Positions 44,919 to 55,884 of a DNA stretch of 64,000 bases are shown here, one piece after another. This stretch comes from Saposhnikovia divaricata. Taxonomy: Eukaryota; Streptophyta; Magnoliopsida; Apiales; Apiaceae. Under the pieces are notes generated by a model that saw only the letters and a program-made list of their open reading frames with translations, was not told the DNA's origin and searched no databases. Both the position numbers and the translations under genes were made by a program. The stretch covers positions 10,657,881-10,721,880 of the forward strand of contig CM071597.1 in the NCBI GenBank assembly GCA_036435485.1. Direction: 5' to 3'. Numbering within the stretch: position 1 is the first letter of the stretch; the number at the start of each line of letters is the position of its first letter.

Positions 44919-45640
44919 AATATGATTTTTTCTTTCATACCAACACATCCATATTTTATCAAATAAAAAAAAACATCTATATTTTCACATATACACACCA
45001 ACTACATTGCATAGAAACATTACATACATGAAAGTTAGTAATTGTAAACCAACCGATGCACGAACAATTATGAGATTTCTGTTCGAGCTAGATTAAGTAA
45101 TTTGAATTTAAACCCCAATTTAAGTTTGATTAAATCATAAAAATTAAGCTCAAAATAATAAATATTTGATATGTTCAAATTTAACTTGAAATATTGAATT
45201 AGTTTTTCAAAATATTGAGAATAAATTGAAAATAATAAGTACGATTCAAAGTTCAATTCGATTAAATATTTAATTAATATATAAAAATTAGTATTCATAA
45301 AATTATATATAAAAAAATATTAAAAAAATTAATTAAATTCATGACTTTCACGAACCACATAGAACCCGACTCGATAGATTATTTGAATAATTGGAGTTCA
45401 AACTCAATATTATCTAATTGAATTCAAGTATTTTATAATTTTAATTTGAATAACTCACGAATAATTTGATAACTTCCGTAAAATATGTTAATTTTAATAT
45501 AATATTAACTTTTTTTATTCTTTCAAAAAAAACTTTTTTTATATTTATTTTGAGCAATTTTAAGATTCTTTAATCAAAGTCGGTCTTTGAGACTCTCTTC
45601 ATAGCTCCACTCCACAACTTACTTCAAAGATTTGATAGTC
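44919..45640. other. upstream region of the TIC21 gene
   Basis: AT-rich DNA with no reading frame of note, ending in a pyrimidine-rich leader (TCTCTTCATAGCTCCACTCC). It must hold the TIC21 promoter, but no convincing TATA box was picked out. The Tat-type element starts 0.7 kb upstream of the start codon. Confidence 0.5.
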
Positions 45641-47496
45641 ATGCAAACACTTCTCTTACCGGAGTTTCGTTCCGTTTGTATTCCGACTGCATTTCCGGCC
45701 AAACGCTCATCACACTTTCACCCAATTTCATCTTTTCCCCATTCAATTTCTTGCAACACCCATCTCTCATTTTCATCTTTTCCTCTAAAAAATCAATCTT
45801 TATGTAAATTTACATTAAATCACAGGAAAATATTACCTGGGGTGGCCCCCACTTCTGCTGTTTACGCGCCGCCCTCTAATGATGACTCAGAAGATGCAAA
45901 ACTAGCTCAGGTTATTTTCTTGAATTATTTTTAATTGCATTTTTAAAAATGGAATTTTTATTTTGAATTAGGGTTTAAATGTATATCTTTGTAATTAATT
46001 TGCTGTGATGTTGATATGGTACATTTTTAGCATTGTACTTAGTGGTTGGACGGAAGGGCAAGATGTACGCAGACATGACCTCTAGGCTCTGGTAGTGGAG
46101 TGGAATTAATAAGAGACTATTTTCTCGAAGACCCTCGATTTTGAAAGTGCCATTGTGTAATTTTATTAATCGAATGAAGTAGACTGTATTGTGGAACATT
46201 GAGTACTATGTTATAAATTACGGCTCCCAAAGACGTAAGGTGTTAGGATGATGGCTTAATTTGGATCATTTATCTTGAGCACTATGTTTGTCAACTCGGT
46301 TTAAAGTTTTGCATTTATGTATTATATGTCAACAAAATCTGAAGCTTCTGTGTTATTAGTGATCATTCAGCTCCAATTGCAAAACTTGCGCGATTGTAGA
46401 GTTCTTTTATCCGTTTGAGGTTCAAAATTGTAAAGGTTGGCTATTGCTGTAGGTTGCCAGGAGATTGCAAGAGACTGCAAGGTATTTCAAGAGGTTGGGT
46501 AACTTGGGATTTTGGGGGCAGCTGGCGTGTACTATTGTATCTGCTGTTATTCTTTCTTTCTCGATTTTTGTTACGGGGAAGGTTACTTCACCAGCTACGT
46601 TTTATGCAACTGCTGGTGGTATTGCAGCTGCTTTCATTTCAGTGTTTTGGTCATATGGTTATATTCGTCTTTCTGATAAGCTACAAAAATCTGCCAGTAG
46701 TCCTTCCAAGGTGATTTTTGTGTTTTACATTTCTTTAATCATTTATCACAAGTTCTCACATAAGTTGTTAATCTTTTTACTTGTTTTTAAGTTGGTAACT
46801 CTTACTATTTGTAAGTTGTTTCTCATGGATACAAGTCTGAATTTCTTTTCTAGTAGATTTGAGACACCATAAATATAATCTTCGAATTTAGTTATTTAGC
46901 ATTTATAAGTCAAATATTTCATACTTTATTTAGTGTTAATAAAAACTCAAAAAGACTTCAAGATTGAAGTTTGAATCTTCAAGAGATACAGTATCAAAAT
47001 AGGCCGATGAAAATGTTACTCTTTATTATCTCCCTCCATGTAAAACAGAATAGCATATTTGCATCCCAAACTCTTTTACAAAAATATGTGGAGATTGCTT
47101 TAAGTTCCTTTATTATAATAAGTCTACGTGGTGTATGAGTTGTTGATTGCTTTCAGCTATTGCCATGATAATGCTTGTGTAACTTTTTCCTCGGCAAATA
47201 AAGCTAGTACAACTTCAATATTAAGACCTTAACGTTTGAGGAAAAAATGGCAATAGACAATAGATAATACTCTAATAGATAACTGTGGGAATCTATGGTA
47301 TCCATGTTTTATAATGGTTAAATTAGAATCAAGATAAGTGTTCAAAGTAGGATAAACTTTTTATTGGCTTAAGAAGAGTATATCTAACTTTTCATTTTAA
47401 GTACAAGTCTTGTACGATTTTATACTTTACCTATGATTCATGCCTTCTTGCAACATGTTTTTTGTTTGAAATCCATTACGAACATAATAATTAGAT

Positions 47497-47542
<46 letters not shown>

Positions 47543-50500
47543 GATGCCTTCTACAGCCAAAGTTGGATATAATCTAATATCCAACCAACCCATCTATAAC
47601 CGTCCACTAAAGATATGGGCGGTTGGGATTTAAAAGTATACGCTATATTATATAGCGTACTACGCTATATAATATAGCGTAAGCCTTTTTACCTTTTTAT
47701 CCCTAAATCTGTCACGTGCCCTGCACGTGTCGGTTTAAACTTACGCTAGATTATATAGCGTAGTACGCTATATTATATAGCGTACACGGTTTTTTTTATC
47801 GAAACCGGGTTTATTTCACACAGAATATCATATAGCGTATTGTGGTTCATATACATAATTTTACAAAACATTTAGCAAATCATCCACAGACCACCGGACA
47901 TCGCAAATCCACCGGAATCGGAAGTAAATCATCATCAATTTCATCATTTCTGCATATAAAGTGAGTAACTTCGTGTCTATTTCTTGTATGTAGATTCCTA
48001 TAGGTATGTATGCATGTATATATCATTTCGATTTGTATGTGTAGATTCGTGTATGTATGTATATATGTATATATGTGTGTAGATTTCGAATTGTATGTAT
48101 ATATGTGTGTAGATTCGTGTATGTAACATTTCGAATTTTTGGAATTATTTCGAATTAGTGTTCGAATTTTTCGAATTATTTCGAATTAGGGTTCGAATTT
48201 TTGAATTATTTCAAAATTTTGGATTATTGGATTAAAGTTTGCATTTTAAAGTTTATTAGATTAAAGTTTGGATTTTTTTTGTATGTATTGTGTAGTTTGG
48301 ATTATTTTTTGTTTGGATTAAATTTTTTGTATATATTGGATTTTAGATGGAAGATTTTTGCGGTCCGGTTGATCCTTCTCTCCTTACCGACCAAGAAAAC
48401 CATATAAGTAGTAGAATATGGGTTGGTGATCATCGAGATAAACTTACAATCCGTCAAAGTACCTCGTTGCTTAATCAATGGGAATTAGAGCCTTATCAAA
48501 TTCATCTTTTACAACATTGGGGTTTCGGAATGTTTACCAACCCAAGAGCCGTTATGCAAAATGATGTGGCTTTAATTACGTCATTAGTGGAGCGTTGGAG
48601 GTCGGAAACCAACACATTCCACTTTACTTTCGGGGAGATGACGGTGACACTTGAAGATGTGTACATGTTGACGGGGCTTCCGGTTGTTGGAGAGGCGGTA
48701 ACTTTGAGTGACGCAATTAACGTAAAAAATCTTTGGTTACAGGTTTGGCCGGATCCGACACTCTCATTTGAGGAAAGGGACAATGCTTTGGAGAGAGGTG
48801 GTGTGAAATTAAATTTTTTGAGGGAGAGATATCGCAAATGCCCGAACAAGGAGGATCGGGAGCTTCTAGAAATATATACACGGGGTTATGTGTTTTATTT
48901 GTGTGGGGCGATATTGTTCCCCACAAAATCAAACAATGTTGCTCATCCAAGATTAATTCCCTTGTTGCTTGATACTTCTAGAATTGTTGGGTATGCTTGG
49001 GGTGCAGGAGCACTTGCCTATCTATATAGGAATTTATTTGAGGCAAGTCAAAAGGATTGCAAGTCTATTTCGGGATGCTTGACAATATTGATGCTTTGGG
49101 CACGTGAGAGGTTGCGCCCGGGACAACCTAAGCTAGCATCTCAAACCGAGTATATATGGCCTAGGGCTTTGGCATGGGCGGTTGCTCCCGTTGGCCCAGG
49201 AAAATCTAAGTACTTCAATGTCCATCACAATATTGATGCATATCGCGGGCAGTTCGATAACTTTGATGCACGATGGGTTAAGTGGAGGCCATATGCTCGC
49301 TTCTATCGGCCTTTTGATCTTCAATTTCAGTGGGCCCTTATAGCCGGTTTAGCTCATGTGCCCCTTGTGTTTTTTGAAGATGTTGAACATCAACTTCCGG
49401 AAAGGGTGGGAAGACAGTTTGGTTTTCCATTAAGCATTCCACCGCCGCCACCGGATGATATGTCAACGTTGAGGGCGAGATCTGAACATTCTTTTGTATA
49501 TCAACATTATCTCAATTTTGCACGATATGTAGTTGTTTGGAATGAATTTGTGAATAATGGTATTGGTATTTTGGGACCACCTTTGAATGCCATATCTCTA
49601 GAGGAGTATATGGATTGGTACTATAATGTTACCAAATTAAAAATTTTGCCGCCTTCAAAACCAACCAAGGATCCGAAAATATTCCAACAACCGAAAGACA
49701 AGTTCGACAATCCCAAGGCAATGGACTTGGTACGTATTTTTTATAACATGGAGTATGTTATTTCCCCTGTTTTTTAACCCTTACGCTATATAATAGAGCG
49801 TAAGTACAGAAATTTTTTTTCCTCTGTTTTTTTCTTTTTTCCTATACCAAATTCAAGCACCAAATTTCTACTAAAATCAAAAGCAGCAAATTCCAAATTG
49901 AAAATTGCTAACCAAATCAACAAAATCAATACCAAATTCACTCAAAAGTAAAATCAAAAGCAACAAATTGAAAATTGCTAACCAAATCAACAAAATCAAA
50001 AGTGAAATCATGAATTACATTTCCTTGGTTTTTTTGAGTTGGAATTTTCGGGAATCGACTCTCCTAATTTTTTTGGACAATTTCGTGAATCATGTTTAGC
50101 ATCAAGTTCTTTGCAACAATTACATTTCCTTGGTTTTTTTGAGTTGGACTCAATGCCACTCTTCACTCTTTCCCTCTTGCGACCTTTAGTGGTGGAAATT
50201 ATAGGGTCTTCCAAATTTTCAAAATCTTCACCTTCACTTTCATCCTCACATGATGGAGTTTTTTTCGTAGAAGGCTTCTCTATAGGAAAATTTTCCACAA
50301 CTTCCACCTCTTTTTCAATCAATCCCATGACATATTTAAATCTTGGAATCGAAAAACTTCCACGAGCCGCTAAATCTTGAAAGGCTTTGCACAAAGTTGT
50401 ATATCGGGCGGGTTGTGATTGAAGAATATTGCCAATGATAGGACGTTTATACGATATAGACCCGGCAATTTTATTTGCTCCAATTGTCCATCTCAAGTTA

Positions 50501-52925
50501 ATTAAGTAGTTAGGGATCTCCGTCCATTGCATCATATTCAAGTATCGAATAACATGACGACAAATCATTCCCGAACTTTCAAATTTCCGACAAATACAAT
50601 TTATCATATCATTGGTCACGGTTATTTGATACACTTTTCTATTTTCCTCCGCCACCGTGGTCTTATATGTTTCGTACACCTTAAATAGCATCGTACTCAT
50701 GGAATCTCTCTCATTCACAACATAGGCTCCACTTTGTTTAAGTTCGTGTTGAAAACGTCTAAACATTTCCTTTGTATAAAAAGATGCCGCATGATTCTCC
50801 AATGAGGAGGATGTTATTCTTGACCTTTCCTTTTCCTTTGTTTCATAGTCCGCTTCTTTCTCACGAAGATATTGTTTCTCCAATGCTTTTTGTGAATTCT
50901 CTATAAACTCTTTCAAACCGGTTCTAGCATTTACATACTCGTCAAAAAATGCATTCATTGACTCACTTCTCGAGGTAGTGGTTATCCCGGTAGTGAAATG
51001 AAGTTTAGTGTACACACGAACCCACTTATGTCGAACGGAATACATTTCTTGCAACCAACCATGATCAACCAAGTTATATTTTTCAACCAAATCATTCCAC
51101 CTATCTTCAAATTGTTCAACCGTCATTGACTTGTACAAACATAAGTTGAAATCTTCTTTGAAATGTGGTTCATATGCGTACAAACCGGATAACTTCTCCC
51201 CGAATTTGGTACTTATATGCCAAGTACAATAAAGATGGTTCGTGTTTGGTAAAACTTCGGCAATTGCATTTCCAAGTGCAATGTCTTGATCGGTGATGAT
51301 GGAGATTGGAGGGTTATTTCCTATAGCTTCCAACCAATTCTTCAAAACCCATATATAAGAACTTTCTTTCTCATCCCTTATTAGTGCAAAACCAAACAAT
51401 ATGGATTGGTAGTGGTGGTTCACCCCCGTAATAGGTACAAATGGCATACTATACCTATTTGTGCGGTATGTGGAGTCAAATACTACCACGTCTCCAAAAT
51501 TTTTATATGCATTTAATGATCTTGGATCAACCCACAACATGGAACGCACCCGATTATCCTCATCAACATCTACTCGATAGAAAAAATCCCCAAAACTATT
51601 ACATTTTAATTCCTGGAGTAATGTCAAACCTTCTTTGGCATCACTCGAATCAAATACATGATGTCTAATATCACGCAAAACATTCCTAATGTCTTGACTA
51701 GTAAATCCAATATTCTCTAAGCTTCCCGTAAGCTCACCCATTACATTCAAAGATTGTTGAGGCCCAATACCCGACTTACTCAAAATTATAATCAATTCTC
51801 GCATGATGGGTGTTATGTTTCTTGGCCTTTGCATGAAATGTACCTTACTAGGTGAAACCATCTCATGATTGTGTACCAAATGAACCAATGTTACCTCCCA
51901 CTTATTTGATTTCTCTCTATGAACAACATACATTCGCGCCTTACATTTCGTTCTACCAAGAGAATCTCTTTTTCTCTTTTTTTTGGGAACTTCATCTTCA
52001 TCATCCAAAGATTTTGAGGCTAATCTCCCACCCTTTCGACATATATACAAACGCGAACAAATCTTGTTGTTTTTTGAACGTTTATGTGTAGTTCTAATTA
52101 TGACTTCAAAACCAATACGCCTACCATAATCTCTATAAAACCTCTCCGCTTCATCTAAACTATCGAATAATTGACCAACACATGGGCAAACATCATTCAA
52201 ATCATCCAAAGAAACACCATTCTCAACATCTTCAACATCATCACCATCATCAACATCATCATAGACAACATCACCATCATCATTCTTAACATCTTCATTA
52301 TTATCATCATCAAGATCTATTATTTTAGGTGTGTGTGGACGTTCGTTAACATCTTCATTTTCTACCTCAATCTCAATCTTACTAGGTGTCTTATTAGGAG
52401 ATTTTAATTTCGAAAAAATGAAAGAAGCCATGGGTTAAATAGAGAGCTAACCTTGAATTCCAAGCTCAATCTTCAAAAATCTTAATTTGGGAATGGTACT
52501 CCCTTGCTCAATCTTCAAAATCTTCAAATTTGGGTAAGATTTGACAAATAAACTAAGATTGGTAAAGTAGAAATAGGTATAGATTGGTGTAGATTAAGTT
52601 TGTAATGGTGTAAAATATATCTCCAAATGATTTAAGATTGGGTATAAACTCAAGAACACTCTTGAAATGATATTTCAAAACATGAAGGGCTGTTTGAGCT
52701 GAAATTGGTGTTGTTCTCGGCTAAGATATATAATAGAGCGGAACAGAATAAGGGTAAAATGGGAATATTTGTTACGCTATATTATATAGCGTATACGCTC
52801 TATAATAGTACGCTATATAATATAGCGTAACTACTGTTCATCCTGCCCGTTGACTGGACGTTTTAATGGTATAAGATGGGTTGGTTGGATATATTAAAAT
52901 ATCCAACTGTGGCTGTTGACCAGTT

Positions 52926-52967
<42 letters not shown>

Positions 52968-54793
52968 TTGTGAGATGTTATTTCCAAGCACTTACACTTG
53001 TTCTTTTATTTTCGCACCGCGATCACAGTTATCGTAGATAACTGATAAAAGAGGATCTACAAACTAGACCACAGGTTAGGTCATGTCGCTCATCTGCTTT
53101 CATTTAGCTAAAGTATGCTCTGGAGTCTGGATATCATCTTAAGTTATCTTTGACTTTTATTTCATCTAAAATCAATCAAAAACTTATAGTAGTACAGGAG
53201 CACACTACCACAAAACATACAAGAAGTAACAATGATTTATCACAGCAAAAGAGAAAGAGGAGTATTCAATCTACACAAGAGAATATACATAGCATGATGT
53301 GTTTTTGGTTGGGGGGGGGGGGGGGAGTTAAAGACTCAGTACTTTGCTGTGTCAGTATCTTCGTCTTGACCATCGGGCTAGAGATTGTCAGTCTCAGTTA
53401 TTTAAGTGGGTGCTTTACTGATGTCTACAGGACTCTTTCTGTGGCCGCAAGTATCAGATATTTGCTAATGTGTCTGTACTTTTATTATATATGTTGAATT
53501 TCTTCTGGAGACCAAATGTTTGTTATTTCAGGCTCCTCCTCGTTCTGATGTTGTACAAAGCTTGAAAAATGGCATTGTTGTGAACCTTCTCGGAATGGGT
53601 GCTGCTATTCTTGGCATGCAAGCCACAGTAGGGTGGTTGATGGCTAAGTCTCTGACCACGTCAAGCAATCCATTTTACCAAGGTATATCACCTGGGAGCA
53701 GTCCTGTTCTGGCATTGGATGTGTTCTTAGTGCAGGTACTTTTTCTAGATTTTCTCCAAACCTTTCGGTTTAATCCTATAAAACTTGCATATGAACTTTG
53801 AAGATTCTTCTGTTGGAATCCATTTTTTTTAATTACGTAGAAGCTGCATTGTTTCTTATTGTGTAAGGTAAAGATTTATTAGACATAAAATACTCCCTCA
53901 GCCCCTCTTTCACTTCACTTATTTGCACTTGTTCTGACTTTTAAGATGCATGGAAGACAAATTTATAATTTGTTTCTTGTTGTAATTTTTGTTTTGCATT
54001 GAAGTTTGGGAAATTAATTTTTTTAACAGAATAAAACTCAAAAAAAAATTTAAGATTGAGCATATATGCATCAAAAAGTGTGCACAAAAGTCAAGAGACT
54101 ATGAAAAGGGACAAAAGGAGTATAAGAATAGTATTAGTATTTGGATAAACATGTATTACATAAGGTTAAAAGAGTAGAGAAATCATAGCATCTCCAAAGG
54201 GGAGTATCTGTATGATTTTTAATAATATTCAAAGTAAGAGGGGGGGGGGTAGAAAAGAGAAAAAGTGAGCAAGAATTGCAAATAGATAACCAATTGGACA
54301 AGTCAGTTGAGTGCAAATAACTAGCAATAAATTTTAGCTAGCCAGATCCACACCCCCCCCCCAAAAAAAAACCCCAAAACCTTTAATTGTTACTTCCTCA
54401 CTCTCTATTTGACTGTCTAAATTTTACATTTTAGGTAGCCATGTCATGCTCGCAGGAATGGTGCAAGTCTAAACTATATAAAATGTGGCCATATTTGGAG
54501 CAGAAAATTAACAATAAATAGTATAAAAGTTAGACTATTGAATTATTGATAGGCATAAATTGTTGGCTTCCAAATATTCTGGGTAGGAAAAACTATCTCC
54601 GCAAAAAAAAAAAAAAAAATATTGGTTGCTTTCACAGTCCATCTATGTATATATGCTAATTCATGCTCTGTAAAAGCAGGCATCTGCAAATACCATCCTC
54701 TCTCATTTTTTGGGGCTTGTTTGTTCCTTGGAACTGTTGCGCACAGTAACGCTACCACCTTCAAAAAGCATTCCGGTTGCCAGGGTAGCATGA
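45641..54793 (+). CDS. TIC21: TIC21/PIC1 chloroplast inner-envelope protein, four exons
   Basis: Exons: 45641-45910, 46453-46710, 53532-53735 and 54680-54793, all joined in phase 0 with GT-AG introns, giving 281 residues (Arabidopsis TIC21 is about 296). Residues 1 to about 80 are Ser-rich and basic, like a chloroplast transit peptide. The DUF3611 core has about four hydrophobic segments: about 112-132, 139-162, 188-211 and 234-263. Family signatures include ARYFKRLGNLGFWGQL, TGKVTSPATFYATAGGIAAA and SPVLALDVFLVQASANT. The family acts in the plastid inner envelope in protein import and/or iron uptake. Intron 2 is 6.8 kb long because it holds a MULE (47541-52928) whose transposase lies antisense to TIC21. 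Confidence 0.92.
47499..47540. repeat. (TA)n run at the left edge of the MULE
   Basis: A TA run directly abuts the element's GGGATGCC end. A matching run follows the right end at 52929-52964, so the element sits inside a TA microsatellite of TIC21 intron 2. Confidence 0.85.
47541..47625 (+). repeat. left terminal inverted repeat of the MULE
   Basis: It contains AGTTGGATAT and its inverted partner ATATCCAACCAACCC, so the TIR itself folds back. It pairs with 52846-52928. Confidence 0.8.
47639..47784. repeat. left array of four 21-bp palindromes (MULE)
   Basis: Copies lie at 47639-47659, 47661-47681, 47742-47762 (one mismatch) and 47764-47784. Each has arms TACGCTATAT and ATATAGCGTA around one central base. 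A half-site lies near 47829. The copies form two close pairs about 80 bp apart. Confidence 0.92.
48347..49777 (+). CDS. plant mobile domain (MAIN-like) protein carried by the MULE
   Basis: This 476-residue open frame matches the plant mobile domain family (once called aminotransferase-like; relatives MAIN and MAIL1). Signatures are HWGFGMFTNPRAVMQND, LVERWRSETNTFHFTFGEMTVTLEDVYMLTGLPVVGE, GYVFYLCGAILFPTKSNN, and WARERLRPGQP with WPRALAWA. The domain fills about residues 50-440. Host relatives are nuclear proteins linked to meristem integrity and transposon silencing, and the domain is also common inside transposons. A GTACGT after ATGGACTTG (about 49728) could be a splice donor, so the last 16 residues may be intron read-through. 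The start is the first Met, after an AT-rich leader. Confidence 0.85.
   Translation: MEDFCGPVDPSLLTDQENHISSRIWVGDHRDKLTIRQSTSLLNQWELEPYQIHLLQHWGFGMFTNPRAVMQNDVALITSLVERWRSETNTFHFTFGEMTVTLEDVYMLTGLPVVGEAVTLSDAINVKNLWLQVWPDPTLSFEERDNALERGGVKLNFLRERYRKCPNKEDRELLEIYTRGYVFYLCGAILFPTKSNNVAHPRLIPLLLDTSRIVGYAWGAGALAYLYRNLFEASQKDCKSISGCLTILMLWARERLRPGQPKLASQTEYIWPRALAWAVAPVGPGKSKYFNVHHNIDAYRGQFDNFDARWVKWRPYARFYRPFDLQFQWALIAGLAHVPLVFFEDVEHQLPERVGRQFGFPLSIPPPPPDDMSTLRARSEHSFVYQHYLNFARYVVVWNEFVNNGIGILGPPLNAISLEEYMDWYYNVTKLKILPPSKPTKDPKIFQQPKDKFDNPKAMDLVRIFYNMEYVISPVF
49782..49802. repeat. related palindrome between the two convergent MULE genes
   Basis: TACGCTATA, TAATA and GAGCGTA form an imperfect copy of the subterminal 21-bp palindrome, placed just after the mobile-domain gene stop. 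Confidence 0.75.
50008..52431 (-). CDS. MULE transposase, FAR1/FHY3-related
   Basis: This 807-residue open frame starts 500 bp inside the right end of the element. An acidic N-terminus (35-80) is followed by the FAR1 DNA-binding zinc domain (Cys125, Cys131, Cys163, His187/His189). The MULE transposase core follows, with VVVFDSTY (Asp319), IITDQD (Asp381), YCTWH (402-405) and SRSE (Glu490, the candidate third acid). A SWIM zinc finger lies at Cys612, Cys614, Cys624 and His626. A Lys-rich tail ends in a small CX2C cluster, and a roughly 31-bp direct repeat near 50014 and 50119 duplicates SKKPRKCN at the C-terminus. The full domain order and lack of stops suggest an active-type transposase. Confidence 0.92.
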   Translation of the reverse strand: MASFIFSKLKSPNKTPSKIEIEVENEDVNERPHTPKIIDLDDDNNEDVKNDDGDVVYDDVDDGDDVEDVENGVSLDDLNDVCPCVGQLFDSLDEAERFYRDYGRRIGFEVIIRTTHKRSKNNKICSRLYICRKGGRLASKSLDDEDEVPKKKRKRDSLGRTKCKARMYVVHREKSNKWEVTLVHLVHNHEMVSPSKVHFMQRPRNITPIMRELIIILSKSGIGPQQSLNVMGELTGSLENIGFTSQDIRNVLRDIRHHVFDSSDAKEGLTLLQELKCNSFGDFFYRVDVDEDNRVRSMLWVDPRSLNAYKNFGDVVVFDSTYRTNRYSMPFVPITGVNHHYQSILFGFALIRDEKESSYIWVLKNWLEAIGNNPPISIITDQDIALGNAIAEVLPNTNHLYCTWHISTKFGEKLSGLYAYEPHFKEDFNLCLYKSMTVEQFEDRWNDLVEKYNLVDHGWLQEMYSVRHKWVRVYTKLHFTTGITTTSRSESMNAFFDEYVNARTGLKEFIENSQKALEKQYLREKEADYETKEKERSRITSSSLENHAASFYTKEMFRRFQHELKQSGAYVVNERDSMSTMLFKVYETYKTTVAEENRKVYQITVTNDMINCICRKFESSGMICRHVIRYLNMMQWTEIPNYLINLRWTIGANKIAGSISYKRPIIGNILQSQPARYTTLCKAFQDLAARGSFSIPRFKYVMGLIEKEVEVVENFPIEKPSTKKTPSCEDESEGEDFENLEDPIISTTKGRKRERVKSGIESNSKKPRKCNCCKELDAKHDSRNCPKKLGESIPENSNSKKPRKCNS
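52724..52829. repeat. right palindrome array of the MULE
   Basis: Full 21-bp palindromes lie at 52773-52793 and 52809-52829, with a partial copy between them (TACGCTCTATAATAG, 52794-52808) and a degenerate one near 52727-52745. They mirror the left array. Confidence 0.9.
52846..52928 (-). repeat. right terminal inverted repeat of the MULE
   Basis: The reverse complement of this end matches the left TIR over most of its length, with mismatches near the tip (GGGAACTGGTCAACAGCC against GGGATGCCTTCTACAGCC). Confidence 0.8.
53302..53317. repeat. poly(G) run in TIC21 intron 2
   Basis: Long G homopolymer; its length is uncertain. Another short G run is near 54241 and a C run near 54352. Confidence 0.6.
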
Positions 54794-55611
54794 AAATCAG
54801 CTAACAAAATTCTACTATGTGACAAGTAAATGCTTTCCCCGGCCTTGTTCGGAGTACAGTAATCAAACTTTTAACAGTGATATACGAGTATAAGCTTGAT
54901 TGTTTAATCGAATTCAGGTCAAAAGGGGAAGAAAAAAAATGCACTTTTGTACCTAGCTTCAAGTTACCGACTTTGTTCTTTGGTATACGTGTGTTATGTG
55001 CTTCATATCGCTGTAGCTTTGTGCCATTATGTTGAGACCTGAGACTGTTAATCAGTTGAAAAACAAATATGTTGATCAATTGAAAATTTGTTATTGTTAT
55101 ACCCTTATTATATTACAACAATGTTGAATGTTATTTGTTATTCATGAGAGCACTTAAAAATTCACTTCAATATAAATTAGTATTTTTTTTACAATATTTT
55201 AATAAAATATTTAAATAAAAGAATGGTTTGTTTTGTTAAATTATAAAATCAATAATAAAAATACTAGATATAACAAAAATAAACAAATGAAAAGTCAAGT
55301 TGACCATAACTGGCTGGGCCATAAATCTAACCAACTTTGAAATAACATTTACTATTTTTATAAAAAGTCAATTATTCCTTCTCTCTCTCCCTTCTAACCC
55401 TACCCTCCATTAAAAAGTTTTGAGGGGATATTCATCAGTGAAAAGCCCCAATTCCCTTTTGTTTTTCCTGCTTTCATATCTTGTTTTTCATTCAATAAAG
55501 TTCCCAATTTATTTGGGTTTTAATAAGTTTCCAATTTATTTGCGTTGTGTTAGTCTTTCCTTATTTCCTTATGAGAGTTTGGTTTTTGTTTTGATTAAGT
55601 TTTGGTGTTTC
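54794..55611. other. TIC21 3' region and spacer
   Basis: No gene is seen. The first part is the likely TIC21 3' untranslated region. From about 55378 a CTCTCTCTCCCTTCTAACCC leader-like stretch precedes the small frame at 55612. Confidence 0.45.
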
Positions 55612-55884
55612 ATGGCCGAGTGTATAGATCGGCAAGATTTTCATGATTTTGGTTCAAAGATGAAGGTTCTTATGGAATCGTATCCATGGTCGATAGCTCA
55701 AACAGGATTAGATCCAGATGAAGGTCACAACAAAGCGAGTACAACAGATGGATGCGGTGAAAAGGGTACTTGTAAATATATCATCTTCAACAAATTGCGT
55801 GATTATATCCCGAAGAATGGATTAATCAGTTATTGTTCTCGTTTACGTTTGTTCGATTCGACTATATTTGTAGATGTCGTATGA
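55612..55884 (+). CDS. small orphan protein, 90 residues, possible retroposed fragment
   Basis: This frame begins MAECIDRQDFHDFGSKM and ends IFVDVV, with codon use unlike the AT-rich surroundings and a pyrimidine-rich leader before it. No family is recognised; no signal peptide or membrane segment is visible. A longer in-frame start at 55420 adds hydrophobic text that looks like untranslated leader. The last 40 bases plus the following CTTATCATTAATAAATTAATT and A-run resemble the retroposon tails at 21840 and 21928. It may therefore be a chimera of a gene piece with a LINE-type 3' end rather than a working gene. Confidence 0.35.
   Translation: MAECIDRQDFHDFGSKMKVLMESYPWSIAQTGLDPDEGHNKASTTDGCGEKGTCKYIIFNKLRDYIPKNGLISYCSRLRLFDSTIFVDVV

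Larger units (their letters stand above)
47541..52928. mobile_element. Mutator-like element (MULE) with transposase and plant-mobile-domain gene
   Basis: The terminal inverted repeats span about 80 bp and are imperfect: left GGGATGCCTTCTACAGCC..AGTTGGATAT..ATATCCAACCAACCCATCT, right (reverse complement) GGGAACTGGTCAACAGCC..AGTTGGATAT..ATATCCAACCAACCCATCT. Both flanks are TATATATAT, consistent with a 9-bp target duplication, although the microsatellite hides the exact length. Inside are two convergent open genes (48347-49777 plus, 52431-50008 minus) and palindrome arrays near both ends. Both genes are free of stops, so the element looks young and possibly autonomous; mobility is inference. Confidence 0.88.
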
